The notes beneath the pieces were generated by a model. The model was not told where the DNA came from and made no database searches. It saw only the letters and a list, made by a program, of their open reading frames with translations. Positions 34,579 to 48,240 of a DNA stretch of 64,000 nt are shown here, one piece after another. Source of the stretch: Cristatella mucedo. Taxonomy: Eukaryota > Bryozoa > Phylactolaemata > Cristatellidae. How positions within the stretch are numbered: the first letter of the stretch is position 1; every line of letters starts with the position of its first letter. Location: NCBI GenBank assembly GCA_009760855.2, contig WPIO01000213.1, forward strand, positions 118,501-182,500, read 5' to 3'. The position numbers and the translations under genes are program-made.

Positions 34579-37500
34579 CCAGGTAACTTAATCTCTTTTT
34601 TGGCACTTGTGGCCTAGGTGCTATGTCCTGACTGTCATATGCTTCCCAATTCTCTGTATTGCATGAAACGAAATCTGTTGTCTACCGAATGCCTACAGAA
34701 TGCAGCTTAGGCTGTGAGTGGGCTATACAAAACTCTCCGGAGTAATACCAACGTGGTCGTTGTGGCTGTATGGAATTACACACGGAGACGTAACATAACA
34801 TTAAGCAAATATCAAAATTGTTAAGAATTTCGGTTGCCATGTTTCTCTTGCAGTTCAAAGCTCTCGGTAAGAGATTTAGCAATTTTGCAGTAAAGCTGAA
34901 AAGCCCTCATAACAAAATGCAAATTAATCTTACTAATAAGACTCTTAATCTATTCATAGTATAGAAAGTATGTTTGGCATCAGTACTTACAATTTTTGAA
35001 ACTCACCTAATAAAATGCGAATAATGTATTCATTTATCCTGAAAAACTGCCATGGCTATCGTAAAATATGAGACTCTTCAGCTGTCTATCGATTTTTTGG
35101 CTTGGCTCAAAAATGTTATTGAATTCAAGTCCCTGTTTACCATTTTCTGGTCCTGTACAGGTTCTCCGAAAATGGTAGCCTAGCTTTTGTCGATACATCG
35201 ACTTTTTTTCAGGCGAATGCCGGAAAGAAGCCGCGAGGAATATTTGCTCAAGAACTTTTTTCTAAAAGTACTTTGAGGAACGACTTCATGCTGCGATTCC
35301 ACCGTCTCAACAGCCACTTATAGAAGCTACTTTGTTAAAATAGCGAATTCTCACGGCTTTCCTCCTTCAATAAAGTCTAAGCACCAACGTAGCACGAATA
35401 TCACCTTGACTTCTATTTGTGACCAGCTGCAGGCAGTCATGAGCTACATTGAACAGATACATTTATGATGCTCCGAACCAAGCATTAGTACTGTAATGTA
35501 AAGTTCCTCGGTGAGTAGCTCCACAAAGCTACACCAAATAAGTACTATGCAGAAGCTTCCTAATGCCACTCACAGTTTAGTAGCTTTCGGTACTTATACG
35601 GTAAACTAGAGATTTCATCTCAAACAACCAACTACTGGCATGACGCATAGGTGAGTAACGACAGGCCTCTGAGCCGTCTAGTATCTCAACAGTATCGTCT
35701 GTTGCAAGAGCAGTCATCTAGTCTAGCCGAACTTTTGAAGTGTCAAGTGAGTAGCAATTAATCTTCATCCTCATTTAGCATGAGGACAATTAAGGGCATC
35801 GAGAATCGAATGTCTCCAAGTCAAGCATTCGGGTTATCTGCAGCACATTCCGATGGCGTAGAACACAAATGCAGCTCGGTATTTTTAGTATACAAGTTAT
35901 AGGTGATGTTATAGCTTGAATCACTTAATACAGTACCTCAGTTAGACGACCAACAATGCTGATGTCAACGATCAACCATTACCTCAACCGCTCTCAGATT
36001 AGCTCCTTACCTAATATAATGTATCTCCGTCTGTAACTCCACAAAGTCATCAAGACCATGAGGTGTTACTCAAGAGAGATTAGTATAACGCACTCATTGC
36101 CTAAGCGGCTTTCGGAACGCATTCGGTAGTCAACAGGCTTCGTCTCACGCAACGAAGAGAAAGTGGGAAGCATAGCACAGTCAGGACTGCAGCTGTGGTA
36201 GTGAGTAGCATGGAAGTACCAGCTGAGGACCACTGAGCCATAGTAGGTAGCAGGAGAGTAGTGTCTGAAGATCCTTATGATGATCTACCCGATCGCTTCT
36301 CTCGATTCTGTGTGCCGAAGATGGGCAAGATGAGGTAGCCCATCACTACGATTACAACATTTCCACTGGAATACTGTTCCCGATTCCTGGCTGCACTTTA
36401 ATGCCTACATTCAGGCAGGTCACTAGTGATCTCATACTGAAGTTCCTATCCCAAGCAAAGAAGACAACAAGTTCTTTAGACCCTATTCCCACTGCCCTGC
36501 TCGTACGTTGCAATGATCTGCTGCTGCAAAGCATAAATAACATAACTAATATGTCATTAGCCTTAGGTCATGTACCAGCACCTTTCAAAAAGCTGTAGTC
36601 AGGCCACTTCTCAGGAAATCAACACTAGACAAAGATAACTTGAGCAACTACCGCCCAGTCTCCCTTCCCTACCATTCCTATCGAAGACACTGGAACAGGT
36701 CGTGGCAGACCAGCTGAACTCATATGTTGACACTTCAAACCTTGCTAGTAAGTTCCAGTCTGGCCTTGGGGCTTATCACTCACATCAGCAATGCTTAGGG
36801 TGTACAACAACCTGCTGAGGAATGCAGACACATGCAGAGTGTCTGCTTGTTTTGCTCGATCTTTCGGCAGCTTTTGACACCATCGATCACAAAGTTCTTC
36901 TAGAGCGCCTCTCATCTCGCCATAGCATCACTGACACTGCTCTGCAATGGTTCAGGTCCTATCTCAGTGGGAGACTCTCCAGATTATTGACGTGAATGGA
37001 CAAAGACCGTCCGAGGTACCTCTGAAATATGCGGTACCTCTGGGCTTGGTGCAGTTCTTTTCACGTTGTATACTCTCCCTCTTGCTGATGTGATTGCCAA
37101 GCACAATCTAGGCTTTCACTTCAATTTGGATGACACTCAGTTTTTCCTTTGCTTTGATCCCTCCCAGCCTTTGAGCACCTCGAATTCTCTCAACTCTCTC
37201 GCTGCAAGTATTGAGAACATCCGCACAAGGATGGCAGCGAATTTTCTCAAACTAAACTATAATGAAACTAACTTATTAGTTATGGGCGAAGCCAGTGTGA
37301 TTCAGAAATATGAAAGGCTGACGCTAAAAAATGGCTCTGCCGGCATATCTCCTGTTGAATCAGCTTTCGAAATCTAGGTAGCATGTTCCAAAGTGAAATC
37401 TCGTTAGACGACTACATCAGCTCCTCAATCAAGTCTGCCTACTTAAGCTACATAACATTGCTAAAATTCGGGCTTGTTTAGATAGGATACCACGTCTAAG

Positions 37501-40500
37501 TTGGTCCATGCATTTGTGACATCCCGTTTTGACTTCTGTAACTCACTGCTTGCTGGCCTACTGGCATGTGCAACCAGGCGATTACAGCTGGTGCAAAAAT
37601 CTTTAGCTAGGCTTGTCTGACGTGAGCATTGCAGTTGCCTCATCACACCATTTCTCGCCGACGTACACTAGGCTAGCAGTCAAGCAACGGATCGACTTCA
37701 CGGTTCGGTCGCTCACTATTAGGTGTCTTCATTCTGTGGCTCCAGCCTATCTCTCAGATGTACTCCCCTCCAGGCCAAGCATCGTATCCCCCTCCCCCCA
37801 CACTTTTTCGGAATACAGCAGTTTACCAGTACCTCGACAAACCTCAAATCCCATGGAAACCGTGCATCTAGCTCGTATGCTACCAAATTCTGGAACTCCC
37901 TCCCGACTTTCGTCGAAACATCCCCTGACTTGACCACATTTAAAAAGAACTTAAGACCACGCCTATTTAGGACAGCATTTAGTGGGTCCCTGTGATTCGT
38001 CCTTCATTTGCTTATGAGTGCATGCACTGTGCATGCTGCCACTAACCACACATGCATGCTGACCCTGTGCATGTCAGCCCTAAACCGGGTTATTCATGTT
38101 GTTTATCAAGCACGATACTACTCACCATTCAATCGCGTTTCCTGCTGCAGCAAAAGTAAACCGCCTAGAAAGAGATTGAGCTCACTGAGGGCGCTTTTTC
38201 AAGTGCATTATTATCATTCAAACAGCAAGCTACTAAGATCGCTTGCTAGCGAGTCTCAACGAGTAAGTGTCAGGTTGCTGAGTTCGACCGACATACGAAA
38301 CGAATTAAGTACGACATAAATAATGCTGTGGCCCCTTCCGACACACTGATTGTGGCTCCCCGTCTTTAATGTGATTATGCAGCATTTAGTATCTCAAGCA
38401 GCATTGCGATCCAAAAGTACATTTGGAGTGATGTATCCACCATTGTTGCTGCCTCAGATGATGTCGGTCATGTCTAGGAGAATTTGTATTTGGCTAATTT
38501 CGATTTGACTCCACCCTAAATTTTTTCAAACAATCCATTTATTATCATCAATGTGTGTTACATGCTGCTTAGTGACAATATTTTCGAAAGTTGTCAAAAA
38601 ATCAAGAACTAGGTAGTATTTTCTTGTTTAACAGCACAGCTAAAGTAGTTAACGTATTTTGACGATCAGTGTAAACCTGAAGTGAAAACGTTAAAGAAAG
38701 TTTCATCTCTAGCTAAAGGGATAATTATTACAACATTTTCCTAACGAGCAGCCTGGAAGGTTGTTTTTTCAAGGTTATGGCCTTATTAGATATTAGGGAT
38801 TTTGTAATAAGACCCTAATGAGGAGTGGGCGGTTGTTTGGAATAGATCTGTGTACCACCTTTAATAGTAGCAAGATTAATAATCAAGCAGGAAATATCCG
38901 TTACAGTCTTCACTCCAGGAGCACTTTTCCTACATATGGAGCCTTCTAAACCACCAGGACTATACCTCAGATTTTTTTCGCACTTACCCACTATAGATAA
39001 AACCTGACGTACTGCAACTTTGAATGTGTAAACTGTTAGAAAGACAAATTGGAGTCGCTTCATCTCTTGAGCCTTCTCTGTTGAGGTCACCTAAGGTGAG
39101 AAAAAAGAATAGGCACTGTAAAAGACATTTTATGGCTATATATGTGACAATTTAGTTACATTCCTAATTTAAACAGATTGGCGATTGATGAACAACATTG
39201 CAAAAAGTAACTTTTTACTTCCTTCAAAGCTGGAGGGTGGCATCGGGTGTCTCCACGTTTTCTGTGGACCATGACCTGATTTCTCCGAGATACCTTCGCG
39301 GTTTCTGCTGCTATCTTTGCTGCTACTGTTTATGAGCTGTCCTCGGATATGCTACTCAAAAGAGGACCGGCTTAGCATAAGGTGAGAGGTCGCTCTTAGT
39401 GCGACAATTACCGGCAGGCTTTCTCCTAAGGGTCAGTAAGAACCTACCTGTACCCGGCAATCGTCCTATCAACAGCTCGGTTATTGAACCTACGACCCGC
39501 AAGTTAAAAGCGCTGATTAGCACTCGTTGCGGTAATAGCTCACTTGCCTTCTCCCAGCACATTGTGAAACCTCGTCCGGCGACCGGTACTAAGGTCCAAT
39601 AAATTAAATTCGAAGGGGCTTCATCTGCCGGGCAGGCTACACACCGACTTGAATGCAAGCTGCTTAATCGGCGTCCCAAAGTTGTTCGACAGCCTCTTAA
39701 AACACGTCCACTAAATGTCAGCTTGCTAAAAGCCAAGTGGTCACTTATGCATCATCAGACTGTCACGGAGTATCTAGATGTATTTCTGCTTACCGAAATC
39801 TAATAATACTAATAATAAAGAATAATTCACTTGTTAAAGCGCCCTCAGAGAACTTATTCTCTTTCTAGGCGCTTTACGTTTGCTGCAAAGGGAAATGCAA
39901 TTGAATGGTAAGTAAAATCAAGCTTGAAAAACAAACAAAATGAATAATCTGGTTAGGGGTGACATGCACAGGGTCAGCATGCAAATGTGGTTAGTGGCAG
40001 CATGCCCAGTGTCAGCACGCATAAGCACATCAAGGACAAATCACAGGGACCCGCTACATGCTGTCCTAAATAGGTGTTTTTAAGTTCCTCTTAAATGTGG
40101 TCAGGTCAGGGGATGTTCTGACGCAGGTCGGGAGGGAGTTCCAGGCTGTGGGAGCATACGAACTAAATGCACGGTCTCCAAAGGATTCAAGGTTTGTACG
40201 AGGTATTTATAGACTGTTGGATTCCGAAAAACGGGTGGTATAATGCTTGGCCTGATGGGGGGAGTAGATCTGAGAGATAGGCTGGAGCCAAATAATGAAG
40301 TGACATAAAAGTGAGCGACAGAACTTGAAGTCATTCCGTTGCTTGACTGGTAGCCATAGCAGGTCGGCGAGAAGTGGAGTAATGTGGCAACTGCGACGCT
40401 CACGACAGACAAGCCTAGCTGCACAGTTTTGCACCAGCTGCAATCGCCTGATCGCACATGCTGGTAGGCCAGTAAGCAGTGAGTTGCAGCAGTCGAGACG

Positions 40501-42286
40501 GGATGTCATGAATGCATGGACCAACTTGGACGTTGTATCCTTATCTAAACCAGCCCGAATTTTAGCAACGTTATGAAGCTGAAAATAGGCAGATTTGACT
40601 GTGGAACTGATATGATAGTCTAACGAGAGGTTGTTTTGGAATATGACACCTAGATTTCGAGCTAATTCAATAGGAGATATGCTGGCAGAGCCCAGTTTTG
40701 AGGGTCAGCCTTTCCAATCTCTGAATCACATTGGGTTTGCCCATAACTAGTTAGTTAGTTTTATCATCGTTTAGTTTTAGAAAATTTGCTGCCATCCATG
40801 TGCGGATGTCATCAATGCATGCAGCAAGTGAGTTTAGAGAATTTGATGTGCTCGAAGGCTGGGAGGGATCAAAGCAAAGGTACACGATCCCCTGTCAATT
40901 AGCTTTATATTTACGATCGTCTGACTCGGGTTCCACAACTCACAGTCTGTGGATTCTGACAAGGTTAGTGGCAGGGATGAAATTGTTGTTCGTGGATTGG
41001 TTATCTATAAGATTCGCAGTTTTTTCGCACAGGCTATCGTTTGAATTAGTTGCAATCAGGTCCTCACCAGAATCAGTTCCTCTAGCGGTTGTGATATACC
41101 AACCTCCTGCTGGCTGTCTATCTTGCTTATAGAGGAGTTTTCAGAGTTTTTTTTGCTACAATATTTGATCTATTCCTTGATTGAGATATGAACTTCCGGA
41201 CAAGGTCATTAGTGACCTTGAATGTAGACTTTGAGGTCGTTCATTTAGTTGAGACACGGCATTCTAGGGGGAAGCCATCTTAGGACAGACTCCTTGATCT
41301 TGTCTATCTTGTACCGACTCTGAATCCAACAGTACGAACGTACGCCGTAAAAGATCCGGCTGGCGAAGTAACTGCTTGGCTAGTCGGAGTCGACGTCCAC
41401 CACAGTCGAGAGCTTCCGGACAAAGAAGCTGGAACAGCGATCAGCTAGATCATCACTGGGATCATTAGATTAGGAGCTAACCTGAAAGCGGTGGATGAGA
41501 TCGTTGATCGCCGACATCAGCGTTTTTGGATTGTGCATCTTTTATTCAACACTGATTTTACAGAAGATGGATTGGCCAGTGCTAGGATTGATTGGTACGA
41601 CCTACAGTAGTCATCTTATGCCGGTCGATGGACAGTTAGTCTTGGTCTTGCGTATGCTTTTTTAAGCATAGTCTTTGTAGACCTGTAGCCAGGCTAGGTT
41701 CTGTTCGCTGGGACAGGACGGCTGTAATTTAGTAAGGGTCACTGGCTGGGCTGGGGTCTGACCTATGGCATATGCCGTAAGGAGGGGTCACCGGGGCTCG
41801 TGGGTAGGAGAAGTTGGCCGAGTAAGTCGTAATGTTGGTGGCTCCCGGTCTCGCCGAGTTATGCACCTGGATGGTTGCAGGCGTGCTCCAGTAATGCGGC
41901 CACACAGGCAAGGCAACGAGGGCCCAAAGCCCGAGTGGAGCTGGATAGCACGCTCACTGTTGTGAGTTGTATATTCCGCGGTCCCCTGTATCCTGTTCTT
42001 GACCCCCACCCCCCCTGAGTTAGCGTCTTTCGGCGGAAGCTCTCGGCTGTGATCGACGTCTACTTCGACTAGTGTTACGTTACTGTCTCCGGCAGCAGCA
42101 GCGCTAGTGGACTCTCAAGGAGACACGAAGACATGAGCGGGAGAACGCGAGAGGTGAACGAGAATCTCGTCTTTATTCGCTAGCTGGTACATATACGAGC
42201 TGGAGGCTGACTGACTCAACACTGATAATGGGGTGCCTCTGTAATAATAATAAAAATAATAATAATTCACTTGATAAAGCGCCCCC
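34579..42286. repeat. Tandem duplication, block D2 (7.7 kb)
   Basis: Second copy of D1 with the same gene fragments in the same order: L2-B ends 34633-34813 and 36024-36268, L2-A 36269-38218, candidate exon 38988-39090, endonuclease start 39360-39803, L2-A 39805-40885, endonuclease part 2 40886-41600 and the U end at 42246. Small indels change ORF breaks relative to D1 (for example near 36590, 36665 and 37800). Confidence 0.95.
38988..39090 (-). CDS. Candidate host exon, duplicate copy (D2)
   Basis: Identical to 31278-31380, with the same splice signals. Carried along by the 7.7-kb duplication. Confidence 0.3.
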
Positions 42287-44682
42287 AGAGAACTTAATCT
42301 CTCTCTAGGTGCTTTACATTTGCTGTAAAGTAAAATCCAATTGAATGGTAAGTAAAATAATGCTTGAAAAACAAACAAAATGAATAATATGGTTAGGGGT
42401 GACATGCACAGGGTCAGCATGCAAATGTGGTTAGTGGCAGCATGCACAGTGTCAGCACGCATCAGCACATCAAGGACGAATCACAGGGACCCACTAAATG
42501 CTATCCTAAATAGGTGTTTTTAAGTTCCTCTTAAATGTGGTCAGGTCAGGGGATGTTCTGACGCAGGTCGGGAGGGAGTTCCAGGCTGTGGGAGCATACG
42601 AACTAAATGCACGGTCTCCAAAGGATTTAAGGTTTGTACGAGGTATTTCTAGACTGTTGGATTCCGAAAAACGGGTGGTATAATGCTTGGCCTGATGGGG
42701 GGAGTAGATCTGAGAGATAGGCTGGAGCCAAATAATGAAGTGACATAAAAGTGAGCGACAGAACTTGAAGTCATTCCGTTGCTTGACTGGTAGCCATAGC
42801 AGGTCGGCGAGAAGTGGAGTAATGTGGCAACTGCGACGCTCACGACAGACAAGCCTAGCTGCACAGTTTTGCACCAGCTGCAATCGCCTGATCGCACATG
42901 CTGGTAGGCCAGTAAGCAGTGAGTTGCAGCAGTCGAGACGGGATGTCATGAATGCATGGACCAACTTGGACGTTGTATCCTTATCTAAACCAGCCCGAAT
43001 TTTAGCAACGTTATGAAGCTGAAAATAGGCAGATTTGACTGTGGAACTGATATGATAGTCTAACGAGAGGTCGTTTTGGAATATGACACCTAGATTTCGA
43101 GCTAATTCAATAGGAGATATGCTGGCAGAGCCAGTTTTGAGGGTCAGCCTTTCCAATCTCTGAATCACATTGGGTTTGCCCATAACTAGTTAGTTAGTTT
43201 TATCATCGTTTAGTTTTAGAAAATTTGCTGCCATCCATGTGCGGATGTCATCAATGCATGCAGCAAGTGAGTTTAGAGAATTTGATGTGCTCGAAGGCTG
43301 GGAGGGATCAAAGCAAAGGTACACGATCCCCTGTCAATTAGCTTTATATTTACGATCGTCTGACTCGGGTTCCACAACTCACAGTCTGTGGATTCTGACA
43401 AGGTTAGTGGCAGGGATGAAATTGTTGTTCGTGGATTGGTTATCTATAAGATTCGCAGTTTTTCGCACAGGCTATCGTTTGAATTAGTTGCAATCAGGTC
43501 CTCACCAGAATCAGTTCCTCTAGCGGTTGTGATATACCAACCTCCTGCTGGCTGTCTATCTTGCTTATAGAGGAGTTTTCAGAGTTTTTTGCTACAATAT
43601 TTGATCTATTCCTTGATTGAGATATGAACTTCCGGACAAGGTCATTAGTGACCTTGAATGTAGACTTTGAGGTCGTTCATTTAGTTGAGACACGGCATTC
43701 TAGGGGGAAGCCATCTTAGGACAGACTCCTTGATCTTGTCTATCTTGTACCGACTCTGAATCCAACAGTACGAACGTACGCCGTAAAAGATCCGGCTGGC
43801 GAAGTAACTGCTTGGCTAGTCGGAGTCGACGTCCACCACAGTCGAGAGCTTCCGGACAAAGAAGCTGGAACAGCGATCAGCTAGATCATCACTGGGATCA
43901 TTAGATTAGGAGCTAACCTGAAAGCGGTGGATGAGATCGTTGATCGCCGACATCAGCGTTTTTGGATTGTGCATCTTTTATTCAACACTGATTTTACAGA
44001 AGATGGATTGGCCAGTGCTAGGATTGATTGGTACGACCTACAGTAGTCATCTTATGCCGGTCGATGGACAGTTAGTCTTGGTCTTGCGTATGCTTTTTCA
44101 AGCATAGTCTTTGTAGACCTGTAGCCAGGCTAGGTTCTGTTCGCTGGGACAGGACGGCTGTAATTTAGTAAGGGTCACTGGCTGGGCTGGGGTCTGACCT
44201 ATGGCATATGCCGTAAGGAGGGGTCACCGGGGCTCGTGGGTAGGAGAAGTTGGCCGAGTAAGTCGTAATGTTGGTGGCTCCCGGTCTCGCCGAGTTATGC
44301 ACCTGGATGGTTGCAGGCGTGCTCCAGTAATGCGGCCACACAGGCAAGGCAACGAGGGCCCAAAGCCCGAGTGGAGCTGGATAGCACGCTCACTGTTGTG
44401 AGTTGTATATTCCGCGGTCCCCTGTATCCTGTTCTTGACCCCCACCCCCCCTGAGTTAGCGTCTTTCGGCGGAAGCTCTCGGCTGTGATCGACGTCTACT
44501 TCGACTAGTGTTACGTTACTGTCTCCGGCAGCAGCAGCGCTAGTGGACTCTCAAGGAGACACGAAGACATGAGCGGGAGAACGCGAGAGGTGAACGAGAA
44601 TCTCGTCTTTATTCGCTAGCTGGTACATATACGAGCTGGAGGCTGACTGACTCAACACTGATAATGGGGTGCCTCTGTAATA
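42247..44682. repeat. Unit U, extra tandem copy 1 (2436 bp)
   Basis: A further tandem copy of U, directly after D2. It contains a minus-strand L2-A fragment with a 225-codon open ORF2 C-terminal part (43183-42506; MGKPNVIQRLERLTLKTGSA to FKRNLKTPI), the endonuclease fragment on the plus strand (43388-43570) and the GC-rich right part. Its L2-A 3' UTR differs from the U copies in D1 and D2 (for example 'ctctctctaggtgctttac'). Confidence 0.93.
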
Positions 44683-47118
44683 ATAATAAAAATAATAATA
44701 ATTCACTTGATAAAGCGCCCCCAGAGAACTTAATCTCTCTCTAGGTGCTTTACATTTGCTGTAAAGTAAAATCCAATTGAATGGTAAGTAAAATAATGCT
44801 TGAAAAACAAACAAAATGAATAATATGGTTAGGGGTGACATGCACAGGGTCAGCATGCAAATGTGGTTAGTGGCAGCATGCACAGTGTCAGCACGCATCA
44901 GCACATCAAGGACGAATCACAGGGACCCACTAAATGCTATCCTAAATAGGTGTTTTTAAGTTCCTCTTAAATGTGGTCAGGTCAGGGGATGTTCTGACGC
45001 AGGTCGGGAGGGAGTTCCAGGCTGTGGGAGCATACGAACTAAATGCACGGTCTCCAAAGGATTTAAGGTTTGTACGAGGTATTTCTAGACTGTTGGATTC
45101 CGAAAAACGGGTGGTATAATGCTTGGCCTGATGGGGGGAGTAGATCTGAGAGATAGGCTGGAGCCAAATAATGAAGTGACATAAAAGTGAGCGACAGAAC
45201 TTGAAGTCATTCCGTTGCTTGACTGGTAGCCATAGCAGGTCGGCGAGAAGTGGAGTAATGTGGCAACTGCGACGCTCACGACAGACAAGCCTAGCTGCAC
45301 AGTTTTGCACCAGCTGCAATCGCCTGATCGCACATGCTGGTAGGCCAGTAAGCAGTGAGTTGCAGCAGTCGAGACGGGATGTCATGAATGCATGGACCAA
45401 CTTGGACGTTGTATCCTTATCTAAACCAGCCCGAATTTTAGCAACGTTATGAAGCTGAAAATAGGCAGATTTGACTGTGGAACTGATATGATAGTCTAAC
45501 GAGAGGTCGTTTTGGAATATGACACCTAGATTTCGAGCTAATTCAATAGGAGATATGCTGGCAGAGCCAGTTTTGAGGGTCAGCCTTTCCAATCTCTGAA
45601 TCACATTGGGTTTGCCCATAACTAGTTAGTTAGTTTTATCATCGTTTAGTTTTAGAAAATTTGCTGCCATCCATGTGCGGATGTCATCAATGCATGCAGC
45701 AAGTGAGTTTAGAGAATTTGATGTGCTCGAAGGCTGGGAGGGATCAAAGCAAAGGTACACGATCCCCTGTCAATTAGCTTTATATTTACGATCGTCTGAC
45801 TCGGGTTCCACAACTCACAGTCTGTGGATTCTGACAAGGTTAGTGGCAGGGATGAAATTGTTGTTCGTGGATTGGTTATCTATAAGATTCGCAGTTTTTC
45901 GCACAGGCTATCGTTTGAATTAGTTGCAATCAGGTCCTCACCAGAATCAGTTCCTCTAGCGGTTGTGATATACCAACCTCCTGCTGGCTGTCTATCTTGC
46001 TTATAGAGGAGTTTTCAGAGTTTTTTGCTACAATATTTGATCTATTCCTTGATTGAGATATGAACTTCCGGACAAGGTCATTAGTGACCTTGAATGTAGA
46101 CTTTGAGGTCGTTCATTTAGTTGAGACACGGCATTCTAGGGGGAAGCCATCTTAGGACAGACTCCTTGATCTTGTCTATCTTGTACCGACTCTGAATCCA
46201 ACAGTACGAACGTACGCCGTAAAAGATCCGGCTGGCGAAGTAACTGCTTGGCTAGTCGGAGTCGACGTCCACCACAGTCGAGAGCTTCCGGACAAAGAAG
46301 CTGGAACAGCGATCAGCTAGATCATCACTGGGATCATTAGATTAGGAGCTAACCTGAAAGCGGTGGATGAGATCGTTGATCGCCGACATCAGCGTTTTTG
46401 GATTGTGCATCTTTTATTCAACACTGATTTTACAGAAGATGGATTGGCCAGTGCTAGGATTGATTGGTACGACCTACAGTAGTCATCTTATGCCGGTCGA
46501 TGGACAGTTAGTCTTGGTCTTGCGTATGCTTTTTCAAGCATAGTCTTTGTAGACCTGTAGCCAGGCTAGGTTCTGTTCGCTGGGACAGGACGGCTGTAAT
46601 TTAGTAAGGGTCACTGGCTGGGCTGGGGTCTGACCTATGGCATATGCCGTAAGGAGGGGTCACCGGGGCTCGTGGGTAGGAGAAGTTGGCCGAGTAAGTC
46701 GTAATGTTGGTGGCTCCCGGTCTCGCCGAGTTATGCACCTGGATGGTTGCAGGCGTGCTCCAGTAATGCGGCCACACAGGCAAGGCAACGAGGGCCCAAA
46801 GCCCGAGTGGAGCTGGATAGCACGCTCACTGTTGTGAGTTGTATATTCCGCGGTCCCCTGTATCCTGTTCTTGACCCCCACCCCCCCTGAGTTAGCGTCT
46901 TTCGGCGGAAGCTCTCGGCTGTGATCGACGTCTACTTCGACTAGTGTTACGTTACTGTCTCCGGCAGCAGCAGCGCTAGTGGACTCTCAAGGAGACACGA
47001 AGACATGAGCGGGAGAACGCGAGAGGTGAACGAGAATCTCGTCTTTATTCGCTAGCTGGTACATATACGAGCTGGAGGCTGACTGACTCAACACTGATAA
47101 TGGGGTGCCTCTGTAATA
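44683..47118. repeat. Unit U, extra tandem copy 2 (2436 bp)
   Basis: Practically identical to 42247-44682 at an offset of 2436, including the 225-codon L2-A open segment at 45619-44942. Confidence 0.93.
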
Positions 47119-48040
47119 ATAATAAAAAAAATAATAATAATTCACTTGATAAAGCGCCCCCAGAGAACTTAATCTCTCTCTAGGTGCTTTACATTTGCTG
47201 TAAAGTAAAATCCAATTGAATGGTAAGTAAAATAATGCTTGAAAAACAAACAAAATGAATAATATGGTTAGGGGTGACATGCACAGGGTCAGCATGCAAA
47301 TGTGGTTAGTGGCAGCATGCACAGTGTCAGCACGCATCAGCACATCAAGGACGAATCACAGGGACCCACTAAATGCTATCCTAAATAGGTGTTTTTAAGT
47401 TCCTCTTAAATGTGGTCAGGTCAGGGGATGTTCTGACGCAGGTCGGGAGGGAGTTCCAGGCTGTGGGAGCATACGAACTAAATGCACGGTCTCCAAAGGA
47501 TTTAAGGTTTGTACGAGGTATTTCTAGACTGTTGGATTCCGAAAAACGGGTGGTATAATGCTTGGCCTGATGGGGGGAGTAGATCTGAGAGATAGGCTGG
47601 AGCCAAATAATGAAGTGACATAAAAGTGAGCGACAGAACTTGAAGTCATTCCGTTGCTTGACTGGTAGCCATAGCAGGTCGGCGAGAAGTGGAGTAATGT
47701 GGCAACTGCGACGCTCACGACAGACAAGCCTAGCTGCACAGTTTTGCACCATCTGCAATCGCCTGATTGCACATGCTGGTAGGCCAGTAAGCAGTGAGTT
47801 GCAGAAGTCGAGATGGGATGTCACGAATGCATGGACCAACTTAGATGTGGTATCTTTATCTAAACAAGCCCGAATTTTAGTAATGTTATGAAGCTGAAAA
47901 TAGGTGGATTTGACTGTGGAGCTGCTATCGTCGTCTAACGAGAGGTCGTTTTGGAATATCACACCTAGATTTTGAGCTGATTCAACTGGAGATATGCTGG
48001 CAGGGCCAATTTTGAGAGTCAGCCTTTCCAATCTATGGAT
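47119..48040 (-). mobile_element. Unit U, partial copy 3: chimeric L2-A
   Basis: The first roughly 630 bp match U. From about 47755 onward the sequence switches to a different L2-A copy (minus-strand open segment 48058-47381 with LDKDTTSKLVHAFVTSHLDF where U has MTSRLDC). The switch lies inside conserved L2-A sequence, which points to recombination between L2-A copies. Confidence 0.8.
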
Positions 48041-48240
48041 CACTGTAGTGGGCCACATGCTTGCGTCAAAGACTCAACCACCCGCCGCACGCGTGGCATA
48101 CATCAGCGGCCTAGAAGCAACAGGCGCATAAACACTAGCCAAGCAGTTACTCCACCAGCCGAATCTTTAACGGCGTACGCTCGTACTGCTGGATTTGGAG
48201 TCGGTACAACGGCTGGACTGTGGAAGCCGACTGATCAACT
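48041..48240 (+). other. Unassigned 200 bp between LINEs
   Basis: Open in frame with the next L2-B piece (ORF 48035-48589) but not similar to L2-B copies elsewhere in the window. It could be a diverged ORF2 linker region. Confidence 0.35.
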
